Assembly: GCF_025753815.1 (NCBI RefSeq)
Contig: NZ_JAOWRF010000211.1
Span: 23,492-87,491 of the forward strand
Length of the DNA stretch: 64,000 bases
Origin: Plectonema radiosum NIES-515
GTDB lineage: Bacteria > Cyanobacteriota > Cyanobacteriia > Cyanobacteriales > Nostocaceae
Direction of reading: 5' to 3'
Numbering within the stretch: the first letter of the stretch is position 1; each line of letters opens with the position of its first letter. The position numbers and the translations under genes were made by a program. This document shows positions 1 to 8,557 of the stretch, piece after piece. A model generated the notes under the pieces. It was given only the letters and a program-made list of their open reading frames with translations. It searched no databases and had not been told where the DNA came from.

Positions 1-58
1 TTTCTTTGTCTTGAGTCATGGAAAATTTTTCAGCTTTTTTTCATTTTATCTAAATAAA

Positions 59-763
59 TTATGGAGTACTATTAGGAGTGCCAATTACAAAGCCTGTGAG
101 AACATCAGCAATTGTGACAGCGACAACTACTAATAAGGGAGTTCTAGCGATAGTTTGCCAATCTTCATCTTTGCGAACTGCATTAATAACACCAATCAAA
201 GAAACTGCTATGTAAAGTAGGTAAAGTGCTCGCAACACGTTGAATATTAAACTAACTGCTTGGGTGCCATTGTTTGCTCCTGCATCTCCAGTTGTGGTTA
301 GAGTCTGTTTAAAGAAATCTTCGGCTTTCTTAAAAAATTGGGCTTGTGCGGGAACTGCAAAATAGTCTAACCAAAATAAACTCAGGACGATGGCTACTGC
401 TAAGATTTGTAACAATATAAGCGATCGCCTGGGTAGATGAATCTGCTGCCCAATTTGCTGTATAGTTATTGTGATTAAACTACCTACAAGTAGACAAAAA
501 AGCAGGATAGGGCTTTTCAGGCTGATAACGCTTATAAATACTGCACAAGCAATCAAAAATGGAACAGATGAAATCAGCCGAGAACGCCAGTATTCGACTG
601 TTCCTGTCAATTGACGAGATATTTTGCTCGCACTACTAGTCAAGGTTTTGAGAAAAATTATCTCATGAATACTTTGTCTGGACATGAATTTTACTGTTAC
701 TGGCGACAAACATATTTTATACATTATAGAAGAAGTAGCATAAAAATTATTCCTACTAGGCAT
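59..763 (-). CDS. Small multi-pass membrane protein, possibly TrbC/VirB2 pilin-like
   Basis: Not firmly recognised. The 234-residue product has hydrophobic segments at about residues 65-82, 85-103, 114-135, 170-193 and 207-228. Residues 136-142 (AVPAQAQ) look like a signal-peptidase site. The part after it, a short amphipathic stretch followed by two membrane segments, resembles the layout of TrbC/VirB2 type IV secretion pilins. That is a resemblance of shape only, and no other conjugation gene is visible. The N-terminal 60 residues are poorly hydrophobic, so the true start may be internal (for example M27). It starts with ATG and stands alone, divergent from the small ORF at 793. Confidence 0.55.
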   Translation of the reverse strand: MPSRNNFYATSSIMYKICLSPVTVKFMSRQSIHEIIFLKTLTSSASKISRQLTGTVEYWRSRLISSVPFLIACAVFISVISLKSPILLFCLLVGSLITITIQQIGQQIHLPRRSLILLQILAVAIVLSLFWLDYFAVPAQAQFFKKAEDFFKQTLTTTGDAGANNGTQAVSLIFNVLRALYLLYIAVSLIGVINAVRKDEDWQTIARTPLLVVVAVTIADVLTGFVIGTPNSTP

Positions 764-792
764 AACTGCCAGTATTATAGTTAATTTATTCC

Positions 793-1107
793 ATGAGTTG
801 CTGGATAACTTCTGTCAAGCTGAAAAAAATCGCTTTCAGGGTTGTGAAAATTAATCAAACGATAAAAAAAGATACATTAATCAAGGTTGATGTCAAGTCT
901 AAAATAGATGCGATCGCCAAAAATCCCAAAAGACAACAACAGTTGTTTAAAATCTTCAAGGAGGGTAGTAAAATTGGTAAGGGTATCTGCCGCACAGTTG
1001 TCGATTCGCTTGGGGCGATCGCCAAAAATCGCAACACTCGAAACTTACATCTGGCACCTCGACGAAGCATGTTAAAAATTGTTCCTGATTATTCGGCTTG
1101 GTTCTAG
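793..1107 (+). CDS. Small basic hypothetical protein
   Basis: A 104-residue, lysine-rich ORF with an ATG start, no recognised domain and no membrane segment. It contains two copies of a short HIP1-containing motif (gcgatcgccaaaaatc) that encode the repeated residues AIAKN at about 36-40 and 75-79. That could mean a simple internal repeat or a repeat-derived ORF. It is divergent from the gene ending at 763, and an 18-bp perfect palindrome followed by a T run at 1330-1351 could end its transcript. An antisense ORF covers almost the same bases, so coding status is uncertain. Confidence 0.35.
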   Translation: MSCWITSVKLKKIAFRVVKINQTIKKDTLIKVDVKSKIDAIAKNPKRQQQLFKIFKEGSKIGKGICRTVVDSLGAIAKNRNTRNLHLAPRRSMLKIVPDYSAWF

Positions 1108-1209
1108 TCCGAGAGGGATTGTAAAGCCCTGTCTCATACCTAAACCAAATAATCAGACTAACAATATAGTTAAATAAATTCTAAATTTATATTGATTTTT
1201 ACACTTAAA

Positions 1210-1637
1210 AATTAAAAGACGCGATACCCAAGCGTCTCTACAAAAGATATCTCCAGAGTCATACGTAGAGACGTTGCATGTGCCACGTCTAATCAAGGGT
1301 TTCGGGCAACGCATATAACAACGCTCTCCCCCGTCTTTAAAGACGGGTTTTATCCCTATTAATTTGTGCAGATGTCTAAAGGGTTTCGGGTAACGCATAG
1401 TTAATTTTCGGAAATGCCTATTAGACGTTTCCGAAAAAGAATGTAGAGACGTTAAATTTAACGTCTCTAAGTAGGAGAACTAAATTAAACTTCAGATCGG
1501 AGTAAGGACTTTAGTCCTTAGAATGCTTTCCCAGAGGGATAAATCGCTCACTACGAACTCATATTTTATTTTATATTTAATTATGTCCACCTACTTACAA
1601 GGGTTTCGGGTAAAGCATAGTTAATTTTCGGAAATGC
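1210..1637. repeat. Repeat-rich intergenic stretch (MITE-like ends and palindromes)
   Basis: This gene-free stretch holds several repeat units. A 40-base segment at 1381-1420 recurs with one mismatch at 1601-1640, and a 19-base piece of it recurs at 1297-1315. A 26-bp perfect palindrome lies at 1444-1469 (arms tagagacgttaaa and its complement). Read on the minus strand, the 40-mer (TAGGCATTTCC... AACTATGCGTT...) matches the end of the element at 55152-55243, so these are members of one dispersed family. The piece at 1505-1560 (actttagtccttag, aaatcgctcactacgaa) resembles common cyanobacterial intergenic repeats. Confidence 0.7.
1330..1351 (+). terminator. Candidate intrinsic terminator
   Basis: The perfect palindrome cccgtctttaaagacggg (1330-1347) is followed directly by a short T run on the plus strand. 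It lies 220 bases after the small plus-strand ORF at 793-1107. Because it sits in a repeat-rich spacer it may be part of a repeat rather than a dedicated terminator. Confidence 0.35.
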
Positions 1638-3371
1638 CTATTTAATATCGTTGCGTTCTACATAATAAGAACCCAAAACAATAGCATCCATATGAGTTCT
1701 TAAGAAGCACTTGATAGCTTCATCTGGTGTCCGGACGATGGGTTCATTTTCGTTGAGGGATGTGTTTAGGACAATGGGAACACCTGTACGTTGAGCAAAT
1801 GTATTAATCAAGTCCCAATAGAGGGGATTGGTACTGCGACTGACACTTTGTAAGCGTCCTGTGCCATCAACATGGGTAACAGCAGGAATTTGGTCTCTTT
1901 TTGCTGGGTGAATTTTAAAGACTTTTTCCATAAAGGGTGCCGGTTCATCGATTTCAAAGTATTCGCCGACTCTTTCTTCTAAAATGCTAGGAGCGAAGGG
2001 GCGAAACTTTTCTCGGAATTTGATTTTCAAGTTGATTATATCTCGCATATCAGCGCGACGGGGATCGGCTAAAAGGGTTCGATTGCCTAAAGCTCTAGCT
2101 CCAAACTCCATTCTGCCTTGGAACCAACCGATTACTTTACCTTCACAAAGAGTATCAACAACATGATGTAAGAGTGCATCCCGCTCTAATTTTTTGGGTT
2201 GTAGATTGTGATGTTGCAAAGCTAACAAGCATTCCTCATCAGAAAATTCTGACCCCCAGTAAGCATGGTCTAGGACAAATTTTCTCGGTTGCTTTAGCAG
2301 TTGATGCCAAATATAGAAGGCTGCACCAAAACATGTGCCGTTGTCAGCTGCACCTATGGGAGTGTAGACATTTTTAAAGGGGGTATTTTGAGTTATTTTG
2401 CCGTTAGCGACAGAATTCATGGCTACACCACCCACCAAACAGAGATTTTCGCTTTTGTAGCGATCGCTTAAACACCTCAGCAGATGAAAGATAATTTCTT
2501 CAGTCACAGCTTGCACAGATGCGGCAATATTTTGATGCTTTGATGTCACTTCCGATTTCGGATCTCGCGCTGCACCGAGTAATTTTTCTAACTCTGGGCT
2601 GTGGAATGCCTGGACAGTTGGAGAACCACTTTCCCAGTTCATCGCAATACCTTGGGTGTGGTGGTTAAAGTAGTCGAGATTTAATTCAAAGCTGTCTCCT
2701 TTAGGATATATAATGCGGCGAAAGGCTTCCAAGTATTCAGGTTCACCATAGGGAGCCAATCCCATAACTTTATACTCATCACCGTAAGCCGGAAAGCCGA
2801 GGTATAAAGTAATAGCGTTGTAGAGGTAGCCGACGGAATGGGGATAGTGAGTGCGAGAAAAATATTCTAACTCGTTACCGCGTCCGGCAGCCGAGAGAGT
2901 GCTGACAAAATCTCCCATACCGTCGATTGAGAGAATTGCCGCTTCTTCAAAAGGAGAAACAAAAAAACCACTTGCCAAATGGGTGGTATGATGCTCTAAG
3001 TTGTGGATTTTGGCGCGGATATCTTCTGCTTGGCAGTGACAGGCATCGGCTAATTGTTGCAGAAGACTCGCAGATTTGCTTTGCTTGTTAAATCGATCCA
3101 AAAGCGATCGCACCGAAGGACGATTTTGCAGAGTAAACAGTAGCTTGCGATTTAAGTTGGCTTTGGGATTGAAGGATACAGCGACATGCTCTAAATCTGC
3201 GGCACTAATACCACCCACTTTTAAGCAATAGCGAATAGATTCTGCGGGAAATCCAGCCCAATGTTTAACTCGATTAAATCGTTCTTCTTCAACTGCGGCA
3301 ACGAGTTCACCGTTTTGGAGCAAGCAAGCTGAGGCGTCACCGTGGTAAGCGTTAATTCCGAGAATGTTCAT
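1638..3371 (-). CDS. NodU/CmcH-family carbamoyltransferase
   Basis: Predicted to transfer a carbamoyl group from carbamoyl phosphate (via carbamoyl-adenylate) to a hydroxyl of a sugar or other small molecule. The 577 residues match the usual family length. The N-terminal Kae1/YrdC-like ATPase part shows MNILGINAYHGDASA (1-15), a metal-binding HHTTH (127-131), SIDGMGD (148-154) and GGVAMN (314-319). The C-terminal domain carries the family signature GRMEFGARALGNR (419-431). It ends 8 bases before the YdcF-like gene, so the two are read together from upstream. Its position next to a polysaccharide locus makes a surface sugar a reasonable substrate, but this is inference. Confidence 0.92.
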   Translation of the reverse strand: MNILGINAYHGDASACLLQNGELVAAVEEERFNRVKHWAGFPAESIRYCLKVGGISAADLEHVAVSFNPKANLNRKLLFTLQNRPSVRSLLDRFNKQSKSASLLQQLADACHCQAEDIRAKIHNLEHHTTHLASGFFVSPFEEAAILSIDGMGDFVSTLSAAGRGNELEYFSRTHYPHSVGYLYNAITLYLGFPAYGDEYKVMGLAPYGEPEYLEAFRRIIYPKGDSFELNLDYFNHHTQGIAMNWESGSPTVQAFHSPELEKLLGAARDPKSEVTSKHQNIAASVQAVTEEIIFHLLRCLSDRYKSENLCLVGGVAMNSVANGKITQNTPFKNVYTPIGAADNGTCFGAAFYIWHQLLKQPRKFVLDHAYWGSEFSDEECLLALQHHNLQPKKLERDALLHHVVDTLCEGKVIGWFQGRMEFGARALGNRTLLADPRRADMRDIINLKIKFREKFRPFAPSILEERVGEYFEIDEPAPFMEKVFKIHPAKRDQIPAVTHVDGTGRLQSVSRSTNPLYWDLINTFAQRTGVPIVLNTSLNENEPIVRTPDEAIKCFLRTHMDAIVLGSYYVERNDIK

Positions 3372-3378
3372 GTTGGTT

Positions 3379-3963
3379 TTAATGTACTAAATTATAAGTT
3401 TTTTTCAGTTCTGCTCCAGTGTAGCCTGTAAAAATCCACACTATAGAACGGATTAAATCACGTAGGATGTGAGTTCTCTTTTCTGGTGGATTGATCGATG
3501 GAGCAGAGACAGGAGTAAATGTTATACCTTGGCTACCAAGGATGATGGTGGCGATCGCCTTTGCTCTGGGCATATGAAAGCTGGAAGTAATTAGAAATAA
3601 GTGTTGTATATTGTGTTGTTTGAAGTCATTCACTAGAGAGGTAAAGTTAGTGACTGTATCAACAGCACGACGATCAATATGCACGCGTGTCAGAGATATA
3701 CCTGCGGTTTGAAAAGTTTTGTGTATCTCGTCTCGGCTTGAGCCAGAAGATATCCAGATATCTAGGGATGGATACCACCGTGCTAGTTCCGCAGTCAAAC
3801 TTTCCCGCTTTGATCCACCACCTAAGGTAAGGAAAGCTTGAGGTTGGGGTGTTTGGTAGGAGGCGATCGCTAATCGAATTGGAATGATGCTCAGTAGGGT
3901 GAGGATAAAACCTACAAGAGCAAATATCCAATATTTCTTGGCTAGTAAATAAAATCGTTTCAT
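3379..3963 (-). CDS. YdcF/SanA-like (DUF218) envelope protein
   Basis: A 194-residue membrane-anchored protein of the DUF218 (YdcF/ElyC/SanA) fold. One membrane helix lies at about residues 12-32, followed by the conserved LGGG (47-50), the acidic/serine region ISSGSSRDE (71-79), and the SSFHMPRA motif (127-134) typical of the family. Members are linked to envelope barrier function and polysaccharide metabolism in other bacteria; the reaction is not established. It lies directly upstream of the carbamoyltransferase with a 7-base gap, so the pair is probably co-transcribed. Confidence 0.85.
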   Translation of the reverse strand: MKRFYLLAKKYWIFALVGFILTLLSIIPIRLAIASYQTPQPQAFLTLGGGSKRESLTAELARWYPSLDIWISSGSSRDEIHKTFQTAGISLTRVHIDRRAVDTVTNFTSLVNDFKQHNIQHLFLITSSFHMPRAKAIATIILGSQGITFTPVSAPSINPPEKRTHILRDLIRSIVWIFTGYTGAELKKTYNLVH

Positions 3964-4107
3964 CTAAAACCTTGTCAATTGACTGCTGATGTTCCAGTCA
4001 GGCGATCGCTACAAATCCATTGACATGACAAACTGATTTTGAATGATGGATCTGGTAGCTTAAGAGCTTTAATTCTGCCTTGTGCCCACAACTAACGGCT
4101 TAATAGG

Positions 4108-4899
4108 TTAAGAAATTTCTTCCGGATCAATCCCCATAACCCGGAGTCTTTCAGCTAATCTAACAGCTTTTTGTTCGGCTTGTTCAGCCCGTTGACGTTC
4201 TTGTTCAGTCCGTTGACGTTCTTGTTCTGTCCGTTGACGTTCTTGTTCAACTAACTCACTTCCCCAAAGCAATAAATTTCCAGATTTATCCCACCAGCGT
4301 AACCAATAACCCTCAAACTCCGCTTTTTTACCCATCCACGTACCCAGAAATAAGTTCAAAGCTTCTATCCAAAAGCGTTGATTTTCATCTGGGGATTGTG
4401 CTTCGTACTTACCATTCACCAAGTTGTAAACTTCTAAAATAGCTATTTGCGGATGGAAAATCACGTAAGTGGGAATTTTTAAAATATGTTCGTAAAAATA
4501 CCACTTTCCGTAGGGATAATGAGGATTAATCGAGTATTCCCCTCCTTCCGTTGCTGAGATAAATTCCATGACAATAGTAGGGTTTTCTCCCTCAGCATGA
4601 GGAGTGTAGCTACGGCGAATTTCCCCTGGGGGTAAAGGCTTAACTGATGGGACATAAACCCAATCAGGAGCTTTGACAACAGTTTTGTCGCCAACTGTAG
4701 CACAAATACCAAAATTGGTGGCAATTAACATTGATTCGAGAATTAAGTCAGCTAATTCTAGAGATTCTCGCAGAGCAGCAGCGAGCAGGGGTTGCAGGTT
4801 ATTTTCCACTGGTTCATCCGGTAGGGGAAAATCCGCCGGTAGTTTCTCCCAGGTTATAGGGGGTAGGGTATTTCGCGGCTGAAGTTGCAAAGGTGTCAT
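4108..4899 (-). CDS. Uma2 family (DUF820) restriction-endonuclease-fold protein
   Basis: A 263-residue protein of the Uma2/DUF820 family, which has a PD-(D/E)XK nuclease fold and is hugely expanded in cyanobacteria without a settled function. Candidate active-site residues are D79 (in APDW) and E112 (in TIVMEF). The YGKWYFYEHIL segment (130-140) is typical of the family. The C-terminus (about 219-255) is a charged coiled coil built from repeated EQERQR units and ends in MGIDPEEI, a tail often seen on these proteins. The unit repeats are also near-identical at the DNA level (4190-4250). It stands alone between two other transcription units. Confidence 0.88.
   Translation of the reverse strand: MTPLQLQPRNTLPPITWEKLPADFPLPDEPVENNLQPLLAAALRESLELADLILESMLIATNFGICATVGDKTVVKAPDWVYVPSVKPLPPGEIRRSYTPHAEGENPTIVMEFISATEGGEYSINPHYPYGKWYFYEHILKIPTYVIFHPQIAILEVYNLVNGKYEAQSPDENQRFWIEALNLFLGTWMGKKAEFEGYWLRWWDKSGNLLLWGSELVEQERQRTEQERQRTEQERQRAEQAEQKAVRLAERLRVMGIDPEEIS
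4190..4250. repeat. 21-bp in-frame tandem repeat inside the Uma2 gene
   Basis: Three nearly identical 21-base units (cgttgacgttcttgttcagt plus one base) run at 4190-4210, 4211-4231 and 4232-4250. Each encodes EQERQRT or a close variant. Near-identity of the DNA suggests recent slippage expansion of the coiled coil. Confidence 0.85.
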
Positions 4900-4976
4900 G
4901 GTCAGATGCGATCGCTAAAGGTATCCATTTCTTCTATGATAATTTGTACTTCTGACAGGGAATTATCGATGGTGCG

Positions 4977-6167
4977 TTACGCTGGTAAAGGGTTTTCATC
5001 CGTAATTGCAGAGTAAACTGAGGAAAGATTTTGAGCGATCGCACTCCAAGAGTATCGGCTATTCACCAGACGTTGACCATTTTCACCTAACTGTTGCCGT
5101 AGAGCCGCAGATTTGAGTAATTGAGCGATCGCAAATGCTAGAGTATCCTCTTCTCCCTCCACAACTAATCCAGCTTCGGATAAAGCAATTTCTGGAGCTA
5201 TTTGCACACCAGGAGTAACAATTACTGGTAATCCCACTGCCATAGCTTCTGCGACTGCAATGCCAAAGTTTTCTGAAAACGATGGCAAAACAAAGATATC
5301 AGATCCTTGGAGGAGCAATTGTTTATCCTCACCTGTGACGAAACCGGCAAATGAAGTTTGAGAAGTTAAACCGCAGTTTGCGATTAAATTTTTTAAATCA
5401 TCAATATAGTCTGGCTCTCCTCCACCAGCTAAAATTAGATGGAAATTGTCATTTTTAGCAGCCAATTGCTTAAGCGATCGCACCAGCAAATCCGGACGCT
5501 TTTTGTAATGGAGACGAGAGAGAAACAACACTACTGGTATCTCACTCTCGATTCCATAAACATAGTGCAGCTTCTGTTTAGCTTCTGGCAAATAAATTGG
5601 CTGATTCACTCCTAAAGGTAAGGTAATCGTAGGAGTTTTAATACCAAAGTTGCGGACATCTTCGGCTTCACTAGCTGACGTGCAATGTATAGCAGCAGCA
5701 CGATTCAAATTATGTCGTTCAATCAAAAGTGTATATATTTGTTTTTTGAGCCTACTTTGGGCTAAAGCCCAAGGCTCTAATTGTCCCATCGCTCGGACTG
5801 TGTAGGGAATATTTTGCCATCTAGCAATTGTCCCGGCACAGCTAGAGCCATAAGAAAATAAATAGTGGATATCCAACAAGTCGTAATCTTTCATATGCTG
5901 CCAAAGCCAACGAGTCAGTGCTTCCGAGAAGATAAACTCTTTCATTCGATGAGAATATCGGGGCAAAAACCATACAGGAACTTGCTGATATTCGACACGT
6001 TGATTGAGGGGTACATCTAACACTAATTCATCTGGACCATTATCATTGGTCGTGGCAATTTCAGTGTCAACACCACACTCACGCAAAGCTTTAACTAAAT
6101 TCAAAACTACTTCGGTTGGTCCCCCTAAACTTGGACTGACTGAAGGAATAACATGTAAAATTTTCAC
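4977..6167 (-). CDS. Glycosyltransferase family 4
   Basis: A retaining GT-B glycosyltransferase of 396 residues. The N-terminal acceptor domain begins KILHVIPSVSPSLGGPTE with the glycine loop at 15-17. The donor domain shows LSRLHYKKRPD (216-226) and the EX7E motif ENFGIAVAE (299-307). The start is GTG, and it overlaps the stop of the upstream GT4 gene by four bases (GTGA), which indicates translational coupling. It is the last gene of the minus-strand polysaccharide block. Sugar donor and acceptor cannot be told from sequence. Confidence 0.9.
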   Translation of the reverse strand: MKILHVIPSVSPSLGGPTEVVLNLVKALRECGVDTEIATTNDNGPDELVLDVPLNQRVEYQQVPVWFLPRYSHRMKEFIFSEALTRWLWQHMKDYDLLDIHYLFSYGSSCAGTIARWQNIPYTVRAMGQLEPWALAQSRLKKQIYTLLIERHNLNRAAAIHCTSASEAEDVRNFGIKTPTITLPLGVNQPIYLPEAKQKLHYVYGIESEIPVVLFLSRLHYKKRPDLLVRSLKQLAAKNDNFHLILAGGGEPDYIDDLKNLIANCGLTSQTSFAGFVTGEDKQLLLQGSDIFVLPSFSENFGIAVAEAMAVGLPVIVTPGVQIAPEIALSEAGLVVEGEEDTLAFAIAQLLKSAALRQQLGENGQRLVNSRYSWSAIAQNLSSVYSAITDENPLPA

Positions 6168-7369
6168 CTATAATTCATTAAGCTAGCTAGGGTTTGTTTG
6201 AACTTCTCAAATCCGAAAGTATCAATTACTTTCTGCCGAAGAATTTCCGGCTGATACAAGATAGGATGGAGATAAGTGCCTTTTAAAATTTGGATCAAAG
6301 ATTGGGCGATCGCTTCCACATCATCTGGGTTGACTAAAACACCTAATTCTCCCCCGCAAAGAGCATCAATTGCTCCATCTTGGTTTCCTCCCAGAACGGG
6401 TTTGCCACAGGCTAATGCTTCTAAATATACAATACCAAAGCCTTCGCCTTTACTGGGCATGGCAAAAACATTACAAAGATTGTAGTAGTCACACAGTTCA
6501 TTATCAGGGACGAATCCTACTAGAGTAACGCAATCTTGCAAACCCAGTTGAGTAATTAGTTGCTCAATTCTGCGGCGATCGTCGCCTTTACCAGCTATTA
6601 TATAATGGACATCTGGAAGCTGACGCCTAATTTCAGGTAAAGCTTGAATAATTTTGTCATAACCTTTGTAGCCATCAGCACTTGCTAATCGAGCTACGGT
6701 TAAAATAACTGGCTGTTCAGGTTTTAGTCGGTATCGGTCTAACAAATATTTCGGTTTCTCAGTAATTTGGAAACCACTGACATCAAATGTATTAGGTAAA
6801 ATATCGATTTTACTAGGATCTAAGTTTTGTTCTTTTAGCAGGCGATCGCGTGTGTAATTGCTCACTGCTAGAATGCGATCGGCATGAAATAAAGCAGTTT
6901 TGAGGGCAGGGTTTCTGATATTCCAAGCATCAACACCGTGAGCAACAGTCCAGTAAGGTATACCAGTTAGACGTTTTAGTAAATAGGCAACGACCGTAAA
7001 ATTCAGATGGGAAGAGATAATTAGATTAGGAGATTGCCAAAAACTAAATTGGAAAATTTGAATAGCAAAAGCAAGCGTCCTTAACTTTATATGCCACTTA
7101 CCTGCAAAGTGAAATCGGGTATTATTTATCAATGAAAATTTGGAAAAGCTGCGAGTATCGTGTTTGAGAAAAACATCATATTCAATATGAGGATATAAAC
7201 TTTGTAACGCTTCCAGTAAGAAAGCTGAATATACCTGTACACCACCTTTAAATTCAAAAATATTAGGAAACCATATGTGTAAATGCTTATATTTTTTATA
7301 TTCCCGATTATTTGTGATGCTTATATGCTGATTTAAAAAATAATCGGAGTCAACATTTATCTTCGTCAT
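6164..7369 (-). CDS. Glycosyltransferase family 4
   Basis: A 401-residue GT-B enzyme. KGGVQVYSAFL (41-51) is the N-terminal glycine loop, TVARL at 224-228 opens the donor domain, and EGFGIVYLE (309-317) is the EX7E motif. There is no signal peptide; it would work at the cytoplasmic face of the inner membrane on a lipid-linked glycan. It lies 13 bases downstream of the next GT4 gene and overlaps the following one by four bases, so the three are probably one operon. The 30-residue polar N-terminal extension before the Rossmann strand is unusual, but no better start is evident. Confidence 0.9.
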   Translation of the reverse strand: MTKINVDSDYFLNQHISITNNREYKKYKHLHIWFPNIFEFKGGVQVYSAFLLEALQSLYPHIEYDVFLKHDTRSFSKFSLINNTRFHFAGKWHIKLRTLAFAIQIFQFSFWQSPNLIISSHLNFTVVAYLLKRLTGIPYWTVAHGVDAWNIRNPALKTALFHADRILAVSNYTRDRLLKEQNLDPSKIDILPNTFDVSGFQITEKPKYLLDRYRLKPEQPVILTVARLASADGYKGYDKIIQALPEIRRQLPDVHYIIAGKGDDRRRIEQLITQLGLQDCVTLVGFVPDNELCDYYNLCNVFAMPSKGEGFGIVYLEALACGKPVLGGNQDGAIDALCGGELGVLVNPDDVEAIAQSLIQILKGTYLHPILYQPEILRQKVIDTFGFEKFKQTLASLMNYR

Positions 7370-7382
7370 ACCAGAGATTTAT

Positions 7383-8528
7383 TCACATAATTTTAGCTTT
7401 TTTCAAAGATTTGTCGCCAATGACTTGTTGATAATTTTCAATATATTGACTAATCATTGTTTCAACTTGAAATCTTTGGCAATTAACAAATCCTTTTATT
7501 TTACATTCTTCCAATATAGGAAAATAGTCAATGATTTTTTCTGCGGCTTTTTCAGGATTATCCGGTTCTATATATATAGCTGCATCTCCTCCCACATCAT
7601 TCATCGGAAGACGGTTTGATGTAAACACAGGACAACCACAAGCTTGAGCTTCTATAATAGGCCAGCCAAACCCTTCATAAAGGGAGGGAAATAGTAAGGC
7701 AGTAGCAGAAGAATAAAGCGATCGTAAATTTTCATTATCAATATTCACTAATTCTATAATCTTTTGAGTCATATTATGCATATTGATAAACTGATGCATT
7801 TCTTCTGTCATCGGTTTACCAGCCATGACTAAATAAAAATCTCGTTCTTTGAGTTGTAGCATTAAATGATAAAAAATTTCTAAAACTCCTAGCCGATTTT
7901 TGTACCAAAAATTTCCCCCAACATGAAGAATAAATTGGCAATCTGGAGGAACTCCTAAAGCTTCTAAACGTTGCTTGGCTTCTATAGTTGTCATTGGGGT
8001 ATAGGGATAGTTTAGCCCCATAGAAATACAACATACAGCACTTTCAGAAAGAGAACTCAGCCTTAACACATCGCTTCTAGTTTCTTGGGAAACGCAGACA
8101 ACTTTTTTAGCTTGATTCAGTCCCTTCATCATCATTTGCTGCAATTGTTTCCCACTCCATCCAGTTTTATATTCAGGAAACTCTCCCAAACCCGAACGAA
8201 CGGCTAATAAATCATGACAAGTCACAACATGAGGTATGTTTGCCAAATATTTTGTGTAAACGGCATTGCCGTGATCGCATATATGAACTACATCTGCCCA
8301 AGATAATGCTTGACGCAATTGCGATGGAAAGAGAATTAATTTATCAATATAACCTAACCATTTTTTTAATAACTGCGAAGATAAACCAAGCCTACCATAA
8401 TACGGTATTGGACGAATGACACGCACTTCGTGACCAAATTTAGTTAAATAAAATTCCAGCATAGAAGCAAACCTATCCATGCTTTGTATTGCATCTGACT
8501 GATAATTACCTATCACTAAAATTTTCAT
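7383..8528 (-). CDS. Glycosyltransferase family 4
   Basis: A 381-residue GT-B glycosyltransferase. The N-terminus KILVIGNYQSDAIQSMDRFASML lacks the GG loop but has the usual hydrophobic first strand. VGGNFWYKNR (203-212) opens the donor domain and EGFGWPIIE (285-293) is the EX7E motif, in the form common in mannosyltransferase-like enzymes. It follows the PhyH-like gene by 29 bases and precedes another GT4 gene by 13. Substrate unknown. Confidence 0.9.
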   Translation of the reverse strand: MKILVIGNYQSDAIQSMDRFASMLEFYLTKFGHEVRVIRPIPYYGRLGLSSQLLKKWLGYIDKLILFPSQLRQALSWADVVHICDHGNAVYTKYLANIPHVVTCHDLLAVRSGLGEFPEYKTGWSGKQLQQMMMKGLNQAKKVVCVSQETRSDVLRLSSLSESAVCCISMGLNYPYTPMTTIEAKQRLEALGVPPDCQFILHVGGNFWYKNRLGVLEIFYHLMLQLKERDFYLVMAGKPMTEEMHQFINMHNMTQKIIELVNIDNENLRSLYSSATALLFPSLYEGFGWPIIEAQACGCPVFTSNRLPMNDVGGDAAIYIEPDNPEKAAEKIIDYFPILEECKIKGFVNCQRFQVETMISQYIENYQQVIGDKSLKKAKIM

Positions 8529-8557
8529 TTCTTTTGATAAATCTGGCTTATTTATGA

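Noticed and set aside
4190..4250. Regular repeats that could suggest a CRISPR array
   Set aside because: They are 21-bp direct repeats without spacers, in frame, encoding a coiled coil in the Uma2 protein.
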